A stretch of 64,000 nucleotides of DNA, taken from the NCBI RefSeq assembly GCF_006385595.1, contig NZ_CP041046.1, positions 806,001 to 870,000 of the forward strand. The letters run 5' to 3'. Each line of letters opens with the position of its first letter. Position 1 is the first letter of the stretch. The notes below the pieces were generated by a model. That model was not told the DNA's origin, searched no databases, and worked only from the letters and a program-made list of their open reading frames with translations. Below are positions 8,072-17,292 of this stretch, one piece after another. The position numbers and the translations under genes were made by a program. Source of the DNA: Luteibacter pinisoli (GTDB lineage Bacteria; Pseudomonadota; Gammaproteobacteria; Xanthomonadales; Rhodanobacteraceae).

Positions 8072-8167
8072 TCCGGCCCGGATCTATCCGAAATTGCCGA
8101 TATCACAAAGCCCTGCAAGCACTTATGATGCGCCTACAACGACGACAGGCGTTTGCAGGGGAGCGGG

Positions 8168-9406
8168 ATGTCGGAAGGCAGCAGGGGCGGCGCGCTCGGC
8201 GACCATCGGTTTGTCGCGGAGATGGATGCGTTGCAAAAATTCGGTCGTCTGGAGAAAGACGCCCAGCTAGGTGATGCCCAGGCGCAGTTCCGCGTCGGCG
8301 TCATGTATTTCGATGGCGACCACGTCACCCAGGACCGTTCCCGTTCCGCCCACTGGCTGCGCCGCGCGGCCGAGCAGGGCCATCTCGATGGGCAGTTCCG
8401 CCTGGCCGCGCAGTACGCGGAAGGCCAGGGCGTCATGCGCGATCCCACCGAGGCCGCCGAGTGGTACCGGCGTGCCGCCGATGCCGGCCACGCCGAGGCG
8501 CAGTGCGCGCTGGGCACCCTCTACGCCCGCGGCCATGGCCTGGCCGCCGATCGCCAGCAGGCCCTGCACTGGTGGGGCATGGCCGCCGACCAGGGCCACG
8601 CGCAGGCCTGCGTCAACCTGGGTGTCTCGCATTACTTCGGCCGCGGCGTGCCGCGCGACGCCGAGCTGGCCTTCGCGTTCTACAGCAAGGCCGTGGAGCG
8701 CGGCGACCCGACCAGCCGCGGCTACGCCGATGCGCTGTGCAGCATCGCGCACATGTATGTCGACGGCGTGGGCGTCACCGCCGATGCCGCCATGGGTGCA
8801 CACCACTACCGCCGCGCCGCCGAACTGGGCAACAGCATCGCCCAGTTCACCCTCGGCAAGATGTACCTCGAAGCCAGTGGCCTGGCCGCCGACCGCGAGC
8901 AGGCCCGCTACTGGTTTGGCCGCGCCGCCGAGCAGGGCGACAGCGAGGCGAAGCAGCGGCTGGCCGAGCTCGAGATCGAGGCGGCCAGTCCGGACATCCC
9001 CTCGCGCCAGGCCTCGGCCGGGCCGCAGGACGCGGCCGCGCAGTACCAGCTGGGCATGCGCCTGGCCACGGGCGACGGCGTGGCCCGCAACGACCCGGAT
9101 GCCGTGCGCTGGCTGGCGCTGGCCGCCGAGAAGGGCCATTCGCTGGCACAGCACGCGCTTGCCCGGATGATCGACGGCGGCCGCGGCGTGCCGCGCAATA
9201 TCGAAGAGATCCTCCGCCTGCTCCGGCTGGCGGCGGGCCAGGGCCTGCCCGAGGCGCAGTACGAGCTCGGCCGCCTGCACGACCAGGGCGACGGGGTGCC
9301 GCGCAACGCCGCCATCGCCCGGGCCTGGTACCGAAAGGCCGCCTCGCGGGGCCATCTCAAGGCCCTGAAGAAGCTGGAGAAGCGGCGCTGGTGGCGGTTC
9401 TGGTAG
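8168..9406 (+). CDS. SEL1-repeat (TPR-like) protein
   Basis: 412 aa from ATG 8168, with AGGGGAG at 8157-8163. Nearly the whole protein is a run of about ten SEL1 units of about 36 residues with the pattern A-x3-G-x-A-x2-L-G-x2-Y-x2-G-x-G-V, for example AQFRVGVMYFDGDHV and AQYQLGMRLATGDGV. SEL1 arrays are superhelical protein-binding scaffolds. No signal peptide is visible, so it is probably cytosolic, unlike many exported SEL1 proteins. It follows the stressosome operon by 96 nt. That gap holds an inverted repeat (CCCTGCAA / TTGCAGGG) and may carry its own promoter, so co-transcription is uncertain. The binding partner is unknown. Confidence 0.88.
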   Translation: MSEGSRGGALGDHRFVAEMDALQKFGRLEKDAQLGDAQAQFRVGVMYFDGDHVTQDRSRSAHWLRRAAEQGHLDGQFRLAAQYAEGQGVMRDPTEAAEWYRRAADAGHAEAQCALGTLYARGHGLAADRQQALHWWGMAADQGHAQACVNLGVSHYFGRGVPRDAELAFAFYSKAVERGDPTSRGYADALCSIAHMYVDGVGVTADAAMGAHHYRRAAELGNSIAQFTLGKMYLEASGLAADREQARYWFGRAAEQGDSEAKQRLAELEIEAASPDIPSRQASAGPQDAAAQYQLGMRLATGDGVARNDPDAVRWLALAAEKGHSLAQHALARMIDGGRGVPRNIEEILRLLRLAAGQGLPEAQYELGRLHDQGDGVPRNAAIARAWYRKAASRGHLKALKKLEKRRWWRFW

Positions 9407-9511
9407 GCCTCAGGGTGGCTCGCCGCAGTTTCTTGCGAACATGACTTCCGGCGCTATCTAAATCCCCGCCGTGGACGGACCATCCGACGGTCCATCCACA
9501 GGGGTTTACCC

Positions 9512-12127
9512 ATGCGTAAAACACTCGTCAGCGCGATCGCCGTTGCGCTCGCCGGCCTTTCCACCGTTGCCGCCGCCGCTGACGCGACGCAGGCCCCGAC
9601 CCAGCTGCCGCGTACCGTGCGCCCGTCGCACTACGACGTCTCGGTGGTGCCGCACGCGGACAAGCTCGCCTTCGATGGCAAGGTCGCCATCAGCATCGAT
9701 GTGCTTGAGCCCACCACCACGATCACGCTGAACGCGATCGACATGACCTTCGCCAACGTCAAGCTTGTCCCGGCGAAGGGCAAGGCATTCGCCGCGCCGA
9801 AGGTGGCCGTGGATGCGGAAAACCAGACCGCGACCTTCACCTTCGACCACGCCGTGCCCGCGGGCAGCTACCGCCTGTCGATGGATTACACCGGCAAGAT
9901 CGGCACCCAGGCCAACGGCCTGTTCGCCATCGATTACGACACCAAGGCCTCGGGCAAGAAGCGCGCGCTGTACACGCAGTTCGAAAACTCCGACGCCCGC
10001 CGCTTCATCCCGTCGTGGGATGAGCCGAACTACAAGGCCACCTTCACCCTCGACGCCACCGTGCCCTCCGCCGACATGGCGGTGAGCAACATGCCGGCCG
10101 CGTCGAAGAAGGACATCGGCAACGGCCTGGTGAAGTGGACCTTCGGCCAGTCGCCGAAGATGTCGACCTACCTGGTGTTCTTCGGTGCCGGCGAGTTCGA
10201 CCGCATCACCACCAAGAGCGAAGGCGTCGAGATCGGCGTCATCACGCAGAAGGGCCTCACCACGCAGGCGCAGTTCACGCTCGACTCCGGCTCCGCCGTG
10301 CTGAAGGAATACAACGATTACTTCGGCGTGCCGTACCCGCTGCCGAAGCTCGACAACATCGCCAGCCCGGGCCAGAGCCAGTTCTTCTCGGCCATGGAAA
10401 ACTGGGGCGCCATCTACACCTTCGAATACGCGCTGCTGCTCGACCCGAGCATCTCCACGCAGGGCGACAAGGAAGAAGTGTTCAACACCGCCGCGCATGA
10501 AATGGCGCACCAGTGGTTCGGCGACCTGGTCACCATGCAGTGGTGGGACGACCTGTGGCTCAACGAAGGCTTCGCCTCGTGGCTCGCCTCGCGCACCACC
10601 GAGCGCCTGCACCCGGAATGGCATACCAACCTCGATGCCGTCGGCACGCGCGAAGGCGCGATGAGCCGCGACGGCGTCGTCACCACCCACCCGGTGGTGC
10701 AGCACGTGGAGACGGTGGAGCAGGCCAGCCAGGCCTTCGACGCCATCACTTACGCGAAGGGTGAATCGGTCATCCGCATGCTCGAGGCCTACGTGGGCCC
10801 GGATGCATGGCGCAAGGGCGTGCAGGCGTACATCAAGGCCCACGCGTACAGCAACACCGTTTCCGATGACCTGTGGAAGGAAATCGACGCGGCCGCCGGC
10901 AAGCCGGTGACGCAGATCGCCCACGACTTCACGCTGCAACCGGGTATCCCGCAGGTGAAGGTGGACGCGGTGTCCTGCGCCAGCGGCTCGACGACGCTGC
11001 AGCTGTCGCAGGGTGAGTTCACCCGCGACCGCCCGGACAAGAAACCGCTGGCATGGCACGTGCCCGTCATCGCGAAGACGCTGGGTGGCACCACCGCCAC
11101 CACGCTGCTCGACGGCAAAGGCACGCTCACCGTCGCCGGCTGCGGCCCGGTCATCGTGAACGCCGGCCAGACCGGTTACTACCGCACGCTGTACGCACCG
11201 GCGCAGTTCAAGCAGCTGCAGGGCGCGTTCACCAAGCTCGAGCCGATCGACCAGCTTGGCGTCATGGCCGACACCTGGGCGCAGGGCATGGTGGGCCAGC
11301 AGCCGACGTCCGACGTGCTCGACCTGATCAAGGCCACGCCGCTCGACGCTTCGCCGCAGCTGTGGGAAGAAGTGGCCGGCAACCTCGCCACGCTGGATAC
11401 GTACTACCAGGGCGATGCGAAGCGCCAGGCCGTGTTCCGCAAGTACGCCATCAGCCGCCTCTCGCCCAAGCTCGACCAGGTGGGCTGGGAAGCGAAGCAG
11501 GGTGAAGACGCGCCGGTCGCCATCCTGCGTTCGTCGCTGATCAGCACGCTCGGCTTCCTGGGTGATGCCAAGGTCGTGGCCGAAGCACGCAGCCGTTTCG
11601 AGAAGAACAGCATGCCGCCGGAGCTGCGCAAGACGATCCTCGGCGTCGTCGCCACCAATGCCGACGCGGCCACGTGGGACAAGCTGCACGAGCAGGCCAA
11701 GGCGGAGAAGACCCCGCTGGTGAAGGACCGCCTGTACGGCATGCTCTCGGCCGCGCGTGACAACGCCCTGGCGCAGCGCGCGCTCGACCTCGCCCTCACC
11801 GACGAGCCAGGTGCCACCAACAGCGCCTCGCTCATCCGCGGCGTCTCGCGCCTGCACCCGGAGCTGGCATTCGACTTCGCCGTGGCCCACAAGGCGCAGA
11901 TGGACAAGTTCATCGACTCGACCTCGACGTCGCGCTACTACCCCGCCATCGCCGGCATGTCGATGGACAAGGCGACGATCGACAAGGTGAAGGCGTTCTC
12001 GGCCAAGTACATCGCCGAAGGCTCGCGCCGCGACGCCGAAACCACCGTCACCACCATCCAGTACCGCATGATGGTCCGCGACCAGCGCCTGCCGGCGGTG
12101 GATGCCTGGCTGAAGAAGAACGGCTAA
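9512..12127 (+). CDS. Exported M1-family aminopeptidase
   Basis: 871 aa. The signal peptide MRKTLVSAIAVALAGLSTVA is cut near AAA-AD. The exopeptidase motif is SAMENWGAIY. The zinc motif HEMAHQWF gives H329, E330 and H333, with the third ligand E352 in WLNEGFASW. A C-terminal ERAP1_C-like helical domain follows (about 540-860). The enzyme removes N-terminal amino acids from peptides in the periplasm. Its length and GAMEN variant fit the large ERAP/APN-like group common in Xanthomonadales rather than cytosolic E. coli PepN. A strong terminator follows. Confidence 0.93.
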   Translation: MRKTLVSAIAVALAGLSTVAAAADATQAPTQLPRTVRPSHYDVSVVPHADKLAFDGKVAISIDVLEPTTTITLNAIDMTFANVKLVPAKGKAFAAPKVAVDAENQTATFTFDHAVPAGSYRLSMDYTGKIGTQANGLFAIDYDTKASGKKRALYTQFENSDARRFIPSWDEPNYKATFTLDATVPSADMAVSNMPAASKKDIGNGLVKWTFGQSPKMSTYLVFFGAGEFDRITTKSEGVEIGVITQKGLTTQAQFTLDSGSAVLKEYNDYFGVPYPLPKLDNIASPGQSQFFSAMENWGAIYTFEYALLLDPSISTQGDKEEVFNTAAHEMAHQWFGDLVTMQWWDDLWLNEGFASWLASRTTERLHPEWHTNLDAVGTREGAMSRDGVVTTHPVVQHVETVEQASQAFDAITYAKGESVIRMLEAYVGPDAWRKGVQAYIKAHAYSNTVSDDLWKEIDAAAGKPVTQIAHDFTLQPGIPQVKVDAVSCASGSTTLQLSQGEFTRDRPDKKPLAWHVPVIAKTLGGTTATTLLDGKGTLTVAGCGPVIVNAGQTGYYRTLYAPAQFKQLQGAFTKLEPIDQLGVMADTWAQGMVGQQPTSDVLDLIKATPLDASPQLWEEVAGNLATLDTYYQGDAKRQAVFRKYAISRLSPKLDQVGWEAKQGEDAPVAILRSSLISTLGFLGDAKVVAEARSRFEKNSMPPELRKTILGVVATNADAATWDKLHEQAKAEKTPLVKDRLYGMLSAARDNALAQRALDLALTDEPGATNSASLIRGVSRLHPELAFDFAVAHKAQMDKFIDSTSTSRYYPAIAGMSMDKATIDKVKAFSAKYIAEGSRRDAETTVTTIQYRMMVRDQRLPAVDAWLKKNG

Positions 12128-12163
12128 GGCGCAGACAGCCACAGGGAAGGTGGCTAAGGTACG

Positions 12164-12197
12164 AAGGTGGGCCGGTGCGAACCGGCCCACCTTTCTT
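12164..12197 (+). terminator. Rho-independent terminator after the M1 aminopeptidase
   Basis: A perfect 13-bp stem (AAGGTGGGCCGGT, 12164-12176, with ACCGGCCCACCTT, 12181-12193) is capped by a GCGA tetraloop of the stable GNRA type. TCTTATTT follows. It lies 37 nt after the aminopeptidase stop and ends before the cyclotransferase start. Confidence 0.88.
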
Positions 12198-12221
12198 ATT
12201 TCCGCCATTCGAAAGAACCCG

Positions 12222-12992
12222 ATGCTGAAACCGTCCGGCCTCCTTCTCCTCGCGCTTGCCGCGCTCGTGCCTCTCCACGCCTGCGCGAAGGACGCCGCGC
12301 CCGTGCGCGCCGTCAGCGTGGTGCACCGCTACCCGCACGACCCGAAAGCCTTCACCGAGGGCCTGTTCTACGACGACGGGTACCTCTACGAAGCCACCGG
12401 CGAATACGACGGCGCCGGCGTGCGCAAGGTGCGGCTGGAAACCGGCGAGATCGTCCAGCAGCGCCCGGTACCGCAGGGTTATTTTGGCGAGGGCATCATC
12501 TTCGCCGGCCCGTACCTGCTGCAGCTCACCTGGCAGCAGGGCACCGGCTTCCTCTACGATCGCAACACGTTCGAACTGAAGGGCACGCTGCGCTACCCCG
12601 GCGAAGGCTGGGCGCTGACGCGGGACGCCACGCACCTGTACATGAGCGACGGCACGCCGGTGATCCGCGTGCTCGATCCGGAGACGTTCAAGCCCACGGG
12701 CAGCATCACCGTCACCGACGGCGGCGTGCCGGTGCAGCAGGTGAATGAACTGGAGTGGGTGAAGGGCGTGATCTACGCCAACGTCTGGCAGACCAACCGC
12801 ATCGCCCGCATTGATCCGAAAACCGGCCACGTCATCGACTGGCTCGACCTTTCGGCGCTGGCGGCGAAACAGCCGGTGGGCAACGACATCGATGCGGTGC
12901 TCAACGGCATCGCCTACGACGAAAAACACGACCGCCTGTTCGTCACCGGCAAGCGCTGGCCGAACCTTTACGAAATCAGGATCAAGCCCTGA
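12222..12992 (+). CDS. Glutaminyl-peptide cyclotransferase (beta-propeller type)
   Basis: 256 aa from ATG 12222. The open frame upstream runs through the terminator and is not used. The signal sequence (MLKPSGLLLLALAALVPLHA) ends at a Cys (LHAC), which could be lipidated, although His at -2 is unusual. The mature part matches the plant/Xanthomonas-type glutamine cyclotransferase: FTEGLFYDDGYLYEATGEYD, then QVNELEWVKGVIYANVW and VLNGIAYD. It converts N-terminal Gln of exported peptides to pyroglutamate. Placement directly after an exported aminopeptidase suggests extracytoplasmic peptide processing. Confidence 0.9.
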   Translation: MLKPSGLLLLALAALVPLHACAKDAAPVRAVSVVHRYPHDPKAFTEGLFYDDGYLYEATGEYDGAGVRKVRLETGEIVQQRPVPQGYFGEGIIFAGPYLLQLTWQQGTGFLYDRNTFELKGTLRYPGEGWALTRDATHLYMSDGTPVIRVLDPETFKPTGSITVTDGGVPVQQVNELEWVKGVIYANVWQTNRIARIDPKTGHVIDWLDLSALAAKQPVGNDIDAVLNGIAYDEKHDRLFVTGKRWPNLYEIRIKP

Positions 12993-13000
12993 AGCGTGGC

Positions 13001-13855
13001 CTAGACCGAGCGCTCACACGCGGCGGCGAGCGCATCGCGGAAGCTGCCGGGCAGGGTGAGGCGCGCGGCGAGCGTGCCCTTGAACGCGTCGCCATGGCCG
13101 CAGGCCGGCACGCGGTACACATCCGCGTGGTCGTCATGCCGGTCGGCGCCGTGCGAGACCAGGCAGCTCTTGTCCAGCGACACCACCACCGTCCCAGCGC
13201 ATAGCCGGCGGGCGAGGGCGTTGATCGTGGTGTCATCCATGCCGGTCACCGCCTGCGCGGTGATCTCGATGGACAGGAAGCGCCCGCAGGCCTGGGCAAA
13301 CTCGTGCAGCCCGAGCAGCAACACGTCGGTGCTGGCGAATTCGCGTACGGACAGGCCCGCCGGTAGCGGGCCCGGATCCAGGATGCGCAGCAGCCGCTTC
13401 GCGCCGGCAAATTCCAGCGCGGCCGCCACGGTGTCGATATTCGTCTCCGCCGACGCCAGCAGCACCGAGGCCTCGTCGAACAACTCGCCCTGCGCCGCGA
13501 CGAAGGCCGCGCTCAGGTGATCGTTCGCGCCGGCGGAGAGCACGGCCAGGGTCTCGCCGCGCGTGTCTTCAAAGATGCCGGTACGCCCTGTCCGCACGCC
13601 GGGCACCACCTGCCAGCGCGCATCGACGAGGGGCGGTAATCCGGCCGGGTCGATGATGTCGTCGCCGATCGCGGCGATCAGGCCGGTGCCGGTGCCCGCA
13701 TGGGCGGCGGCGGTGGCCTGGTGGAAGGCTTTTCCACCCGGCCGGCGTTCGAAGGTTTCCGCGTACGCCGGCTCGCCGGCGCGAGGCAGGCGCGGCACGC
13801 GCCAGCGCTCTTCCTCGCTATACCCGCCTACCACCAGCAGGCGGGTAGTGGCCAT
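13001..13855 (-). CDS. PfkB-family kinase, probably a nucleoside kinase
   Basis: 284 aa with the ribokinase fold. The N-terminal GG motif is PGGKAFHQATAAAHAG. The C-terminal anion-hole/catalytic-base motif reads PACGHGDAFKG where DTTGAGDAFxG is usual; the base is the Asp of GHGD. It starts 3 nt after the stop of the nucleoside transporter gene on the same strand, so the pair is one operon. That pairing suggests phosphorylation of an imported nucleoside. The altered G-A-G-D and the loss of the preceding D-T leave the substrate open. Confidence 0.82.
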   Translation of the reverse strand: MATTRLLVVGGYSEEERWRVPRLPRAGEPAYAETFERRPGGKAFHQATAAAHAGTGTGLIAAIGDDIIDPAGLPPLVDARWQVVPGVRTGRTGIFEDTRGETLAVLSAGANDHLSAAFVAAQGELFDEASVLLASAETNIDTVAAALEFAGAKRLLRILDPGPLPAGLSVREFASTDVLLLGLHEFAQACGRFLSIEITAQAVTGMDDTTINALARRLCAGTVVVSLDKSCLVSHGADRHDDHADVYRVPACGHGDAFKGTLAARLTLPGSFRDALAAACERSV

Positions 13856-13858
13856 GGA

Positions 13859-15163
13859 TCAGATGCGCTCCAGCACGCCGGCGATGGTCGCCGTCATGAA
13901 GGTGGCGATGGAGCCACCCAGCACGGCGCGCAGGCCAAGGCGGGCGAGGTCCGCGCGACGGTTCGGGGCCAGGCCGCCGATGCCGCCGATCTGGATGGCG
14001 ATGGACGAGAAGTTGGCGAAACCGCACAGCGCATACGTGGCGATGAGGCGGCTTTCCGGCATCAGGTCGGGCAGGTGCTTGGCGAGGTCCGCATAGGCGA
14101 CGAACTCGTTGATGACGACCTTCTCGCCGATGAAGCTGCCGACGATGGTGGCGTCATGCCAGGGCACGCCGATCAGCCAGGCCACCGGGGCCAGCACCCA
14201 GCCGAAGATGGTTTCGAGGCTGAAGACCACCGGATGGCCGGCGTTGGCCGACAGCCAGGCATTGATGCTGTGCTCACCGCCGAGCGTGCCGACCCACTGC
14301 ACCGGGCCGTTGACCAGGGCGATCAGGGCGATGAACGCCAGCAGCATCGCGCCGACGTTCAGTGCCAGCTTCAGGCCATCGCCGGCGCCGGTGGCGGCCG
14401 CGTCGATGACATTGGCGGTGGTCTTCTCCACTTCCATCTTGACGGTGCCGCGGGTGAGCGGCTCCTGCGTCTCGGGGACGAGGATCTTGGCCAGCACCAT
14501 GGTGGCCGGGGCGGCCATCACCGACGCGGTGAGCAGGTGCTTGGCGTAGAACATGCGCGAGGCCGGGTCGTCACCGCCCAGCATGGCCACGTAGGCCGCC
14601 ATCACGGAGCCGGCGATATGCGCCATGCCGCCGATCATGACGGTCATGAGCTCTGCCTGGGTCATGCGCTCGATGTACGGCTTGATCGTCAGCGGGGCCT
14701 CGGTCTGGCCGATGAACACGCTGGCGCACACGCTGGTGGTTTCCGCACCCGACACGCGCATGACCTTGGTGATCACCCAGGCCATGCCCTTGACGATCTG
14801 CTGCATCACGCCGAGGTGGTACAGCACGCCGGTGAGGGCGGCAAAGAAAATGATGGTGGGCAGCACCTTCACGGCGAAGATGACGCCGAACTTGCTGGTA
14901 TCGAGCAGGCTGCCAAAGATGAAGCGCGAGCCCACCTCGACGAAGTCGAGCAGGCGGACGAAGCCGGTGGCGATCGCGTCGAACACGTCCCGGCCCAGCG
15001 GCACCTTCAGCACGATGGCGGCGAAGATGATCTGCAGGGTGATGCCGGTGGCGACCAGCTTCCAGTCCACCGAGCGCTTGTTATTGGAGAAACAGAACGC
15101 GATGCCCACGAGCACCGCCAAACCAAACAGGCCAAACAGAACGTGGCCCAGCAGACCGAGCAT
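13859..15163 (-). CDS. nupC: Concentrative nucleoside transporter (CNT/NupC family)
   Basis: 434 aa inner-membrane protein with about ten hydrophobic segments. The CNT signature is present: GQTEAPLTIKPYIERMTQAE, with the uridine-contact motif GQTEAPL, and the later NFSSIAIQIGGIGGLAP carrying the second half of the nucleoside site. It would import nucleosides with a cation. The upstream region contains TATAAA and a near-inverted repeat (CGTGACC / GGTTACG), possibly the promoter. The kinase follows immediately downstream on the minus strand. Confidence 0.93.
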   Translation of the reverse strand: MLGLLGHVLFGLFGLAVLVGIAFCFSNNKRSVDWKLVATGITLQIIFAAIVLKVPLGRDVFDAIATGFVRLLDFVEVGSRFIFGSLLDTSKFGVIFAVKVLPTIIFFAALTGVLYHLGVMQQIVKGMAWVITKVMRVSGAETTSVCASVFIGQTEAPLTIKPYIERMTQAELMTVMIGGMAHIAGSVMAAYVAMLGGDDPASRMFYAKHLLTASVMAAPATMVLAKILVPETQEPLTRGTVKMEVEKTTANVIDAAATGAGDGLKLALNVGAMLLAFIALIALVNGPVQWVGTLGGEHSINAWLSANAGHPVVFSLETIFGWVLAPVAWLIGVPWHDATIVGSFIGEKVVINEFVAYADLAKHLPDLMPESRLIATYALCGFANFSSIAIQIGGIGGLAPNRRADLARLGLRAVLGGSIATFMTATIAGVLERI

Positions 15164-15275
15164 GGTGACGTACCCCTTAGAAGGCCGGGGGTAGCCCCGT
15201 GACCGCTATAAAAAACGCGAGGTTACGTGAGGTGGACTTGTGGGGCAAGGGGCCAGCCCCTATACCCTTCACGAC

Positions 15276-15905
15276 ATGAATACCTTCCTCACCATCGCGA
15301 TTGTCCAGCTCGTGGCCCTGGTCACGCCGGGCCCCGACTTCTTCTTTGTCAGCCAGCTGGCGGCCAGCCGCTCACGCCGCGAGGCGGCCGCGGGCGTGGT
15401 CGGCATCGCCCTGGGCGTGGCCGTGTGGGCCGCCCTGGCGCTGCTGGGCCTGCAGCTGCTGCTGCACCGCCTGGCCTGGCTGGAGCGGGGCATCGCCATC
15501 GCTGGCGGCGCCTACCTGTGCTGGATGGGCATCCAGATGCTCCGGGCATCGTGGAAGGCGAAGCCGGACGCGGCCCCGCCGGTGGTGGACGTGCGTGATT
15601 CCAGCCCCGGCCGGGCCCTGCTGCGCGGGTTGTTGACCAACCTGGCCAACCCCAAGGCCGCCATCTACTTCGCGTCGATCTTCTCGGCTTTCATCGGCGA
15701 GGGTGTCGACGCAGCCGCGCGCTGGGGCCTGTGGGCCATGGTCACGGCCGAGACCGCGCTGTGGTTCGGCGTCGTCGCTGCCATTTTTGCCCTGCCGGCC
15801 ATGCGCCGTGGCTACGTCCGGGCGAGCCGCTGGATCGATGGCGGGGCCGGGGCGATCTTCACCCTGTTCGGCCTGCACCTGATCCTGGGCCGCCGCGCAG
15901 GTTAG
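15276..15905 (+). CDS. LysE/RhtB-family amino-acid exporter
   Basis: 209 aa from ATG 15276; the upstream in-frame codons lack a ribosome binding site. There are six hydrophobic segments, with the family signature TPGPDFFFVSQLAASRSRREA in the first loop and LLTNLANPKAAIYFASIFSA mid-protein. Members (RhtB, RhtC, LysE, ArgO) export amino acids or homoserine lactone-like compounds across the inner membrane. The last 4 nt overlap the end of the convergent MarR gene. The substrate is not decidable from sequence. Confidence 0.9.
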   Translation: MNTFLTIAIVQLVALVTPGPDFFFVSQLAASRSRREAAAGVVGIALGVAVWAALALLGLQLLLHRLAWLERGIAIAGGAYLCWMGIQMLRASWKAKPDAAPPVVDVRDSSPGRALLRGLLTNLANPKAAIYFASIFSAFIGEGVDAAARWGLWAMVTAETALWFGVVAAIFALPAMRRGYVRASRWIDGGAGAIFTLFGLHLILGRRAG

Positions 15906-16351
15906 TCGCGGTCGAGGTTCTTGCTGACCTGGGCGAGGCTTTCGGCCAGCACCATCAGGTGCGGGGCCCCCACCCCTTCCAGGGCCGCCCGGGCCACATC
16001 GGCGATCAGTGCGCGCACGCGTTCGGCCATGCGCTTGCCGGCCGGGGTGAGGCCGATGTCGACCAGCCGGCGGTCGTTGTCATTGCGCGTGCGCTTCATC
16101 AGCCCGCGCTCGATGCCGGCATCCACGGCGTGCGTCACCGTGCTGGCGTTGACGCCACAGGTGCTGGCCAGCTCGGTGGAGAACATGCTGCCGCGTGCGG
16201 CCAGCAGCAGGAGCATGTCGCCCTGCAGCGCGGTAATCCCGAACTCGCGCTGGGCGCGGCGGCCCACGGCGTCGCGCAGGCGTGAACCGGCGAGCATGAG
16301 GTCCCGGCCCAGGAGCAGGGGAGCGACGGGTGTGGTGGTCTCGCCGCTCAT
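15902..16351 (-). CDS. MarR-family transcriptional regulator
   Basis: 149 aa from ATG 16349-16351. The winged helix is at residues about 40-105: FGITALQGDMLLLL, then SMFSTELASTCGVNASTVTHAVD as recognition helix region and the wing RTRNDNDRRLVDIGLTPAG with the typical DxRxxxxxLT pattern. MarR proteins are ligand-responsive repressors that usually control adjacent transporters. It converges on the LysE-type exporter rather than diverging, so regulation of that gene would have to act at a distance. The upstream region holds TATGAT, a possible -10. Confidence 0.88.
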   Translation of the reverse strand: MSGETTTPVAPLLLGRDLMLAGSRLRDAVGRRAQREFGITALQGDMLLLLAARGSMFSTELASTCGVNASTVTHAVDAGIERGLMKRTRNDNDRRLVDIGLTPAGKRMAERVRALIADVARAALEGVGAPHLMVLAESLAQVSKNLDRD

Positions 16352-16484
16352 CGGGGTGCGGTTTCCGCGCTCATGGGTGGTTCCTGCCAGGGATAATATG
16401 GCGGCCATCATACGCAGCCAGCGCAAGAAGGGAATTGACTGAAAGCGGGTGGGTTTGGAAAAACCCCACGGCCTTTATGTTTTT

Positions 16485-17234
16485 TTACTCGGCCGCCCGT
16501 CGCCATGCCCCGGGCGGCATGCCGACCAGCCGGGCGAACACGCGGGTGAAGTGGCTTTGTTCGGCGAAGCCGCAGGCCAGGGCGATGTCGGCCAGCGACA
16601 GGCTGGTGGTCTGCAGCAGCTCGCGGGCCCGGGCAATGCGACGGTCCAGCAACCAGCGGTGCGGCGGCTTGCCCAGGCTGCGCCGGAACGCGCGCGAAAA
16701 ATGGTTGACCGAGAGTCCGCAGGCGTCGGCCACGTCAGAGACGGGGAAGCTCTGGTCCAGCCGCTGCTCCATGAAGGCCAGAGCCCGGCGCTCCTGCCAG
16801 TGGGCCAGCCCGCCCCGGACCATGCCCGGGTCGTCGCGGACCGGCGCAGGGACGATCACCCGCAGGGCCATCGCCACGTGGGCCATCAGCGGCGCATTCG
16901 GTTCGTCGTTGCGCAGGGTGTCGAACAGCACCTGGGCCAGGCTGCGCACGGCGGGCGGGTGCACGATATCCGAGGCGCCAGGGGCGCGGCGGAACAGGAT
17001 GGCACCGGCGCACGTGCCCGCCACGCCGACCGTGCGGTAGACGAGCAGGAGATCGTCGTCGGCGCCGTCGTCGGGGCCCAGCACGATTTCGGTCAGGGCG
17101 GACCGGTCACGTAACGCCTGCACGTGAGCCCCCTCGGAAGGGGATTCCAGGGCAGCCGAACGCTGCGCAAGATCGATGACAAGCGTGGGCGTGCGCGGAA
17201 CGCTGACGGGGCAGGACATCTCGGCGCGGTACAT
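16485..17234 (-). CDS. AraC-family transcriptional regulator
   Basis: 249 aa from ATG 17232-17234, with GAGGG 7 nt upstream. The N-terminal half is a cupin-like ligand domain of the AraC_N group (VVYRTVGVAGTCAGAILFRR region). The C-terminal 100 residues hold two helix-turn-helices: VSDVADACGLSVNHFSRAFRR, then LADIALACGFAEQSHFTRVF and the closing PPGAWRR. Inverted repeats at 17293-17311 and 17327-17340 lie in its promoter region and may be autoregulatory or serve another regulator. The target is unknown. Confidence 0.88.
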   Translation of the reverse strand: MYRAEMSCPVSVPRTPTLVIDLAQRSAALESPSEGAHVQALRDRSALTEIVLGPDDGADDDLLLVYRTVGVAGTCAGAILFRRAPGASDIVHPPAVRSLAQVLFDTLRNDEPNAPLMAHVAMALRVIVPAPVRDDPGMVRGGLAHWQERRALAFMEQRLDQSFPVSDVADACGLSVNHFSRAFRRSLGKPPHRWLLDRRIARARELLQTTSLSLADIALACGFAEQSHFTRVFARLVGMPPGAWRRAAE

Positions 17235-17292
17235 GGCCGACCCTCACGGTATCGGATGAGGATCGAAGCATTGCGCACGCAAGGATCTACGA

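Noticed and set aside
8101..8163. CCCTGCAA ... TTGCAGGG repeat before the SEL1 gene as a riboswitch
   Set aside because: Only 8 bp of pairing with a long loop and no known aptamer pattern. Noted with the gene but not called a regulatory element.
9506..12208. A 900-codon open frame antisense to the M1 aminopeptidase, and similar long antisense frames opposite the GH13, DPP IV and hybrid-kinase genes
   Set aside because: GC-rich codon bias leaves the opposite strand open. The products are His/Arg/Gly/Val-rich, show no domain, and the sense genes carry full catalytic motifs.
12150..12221. N-terminal extension of the glutaminyl cyclotransferase
   Set aside because: It runs through the strong terminator hairpin and would hide the signal peptide.
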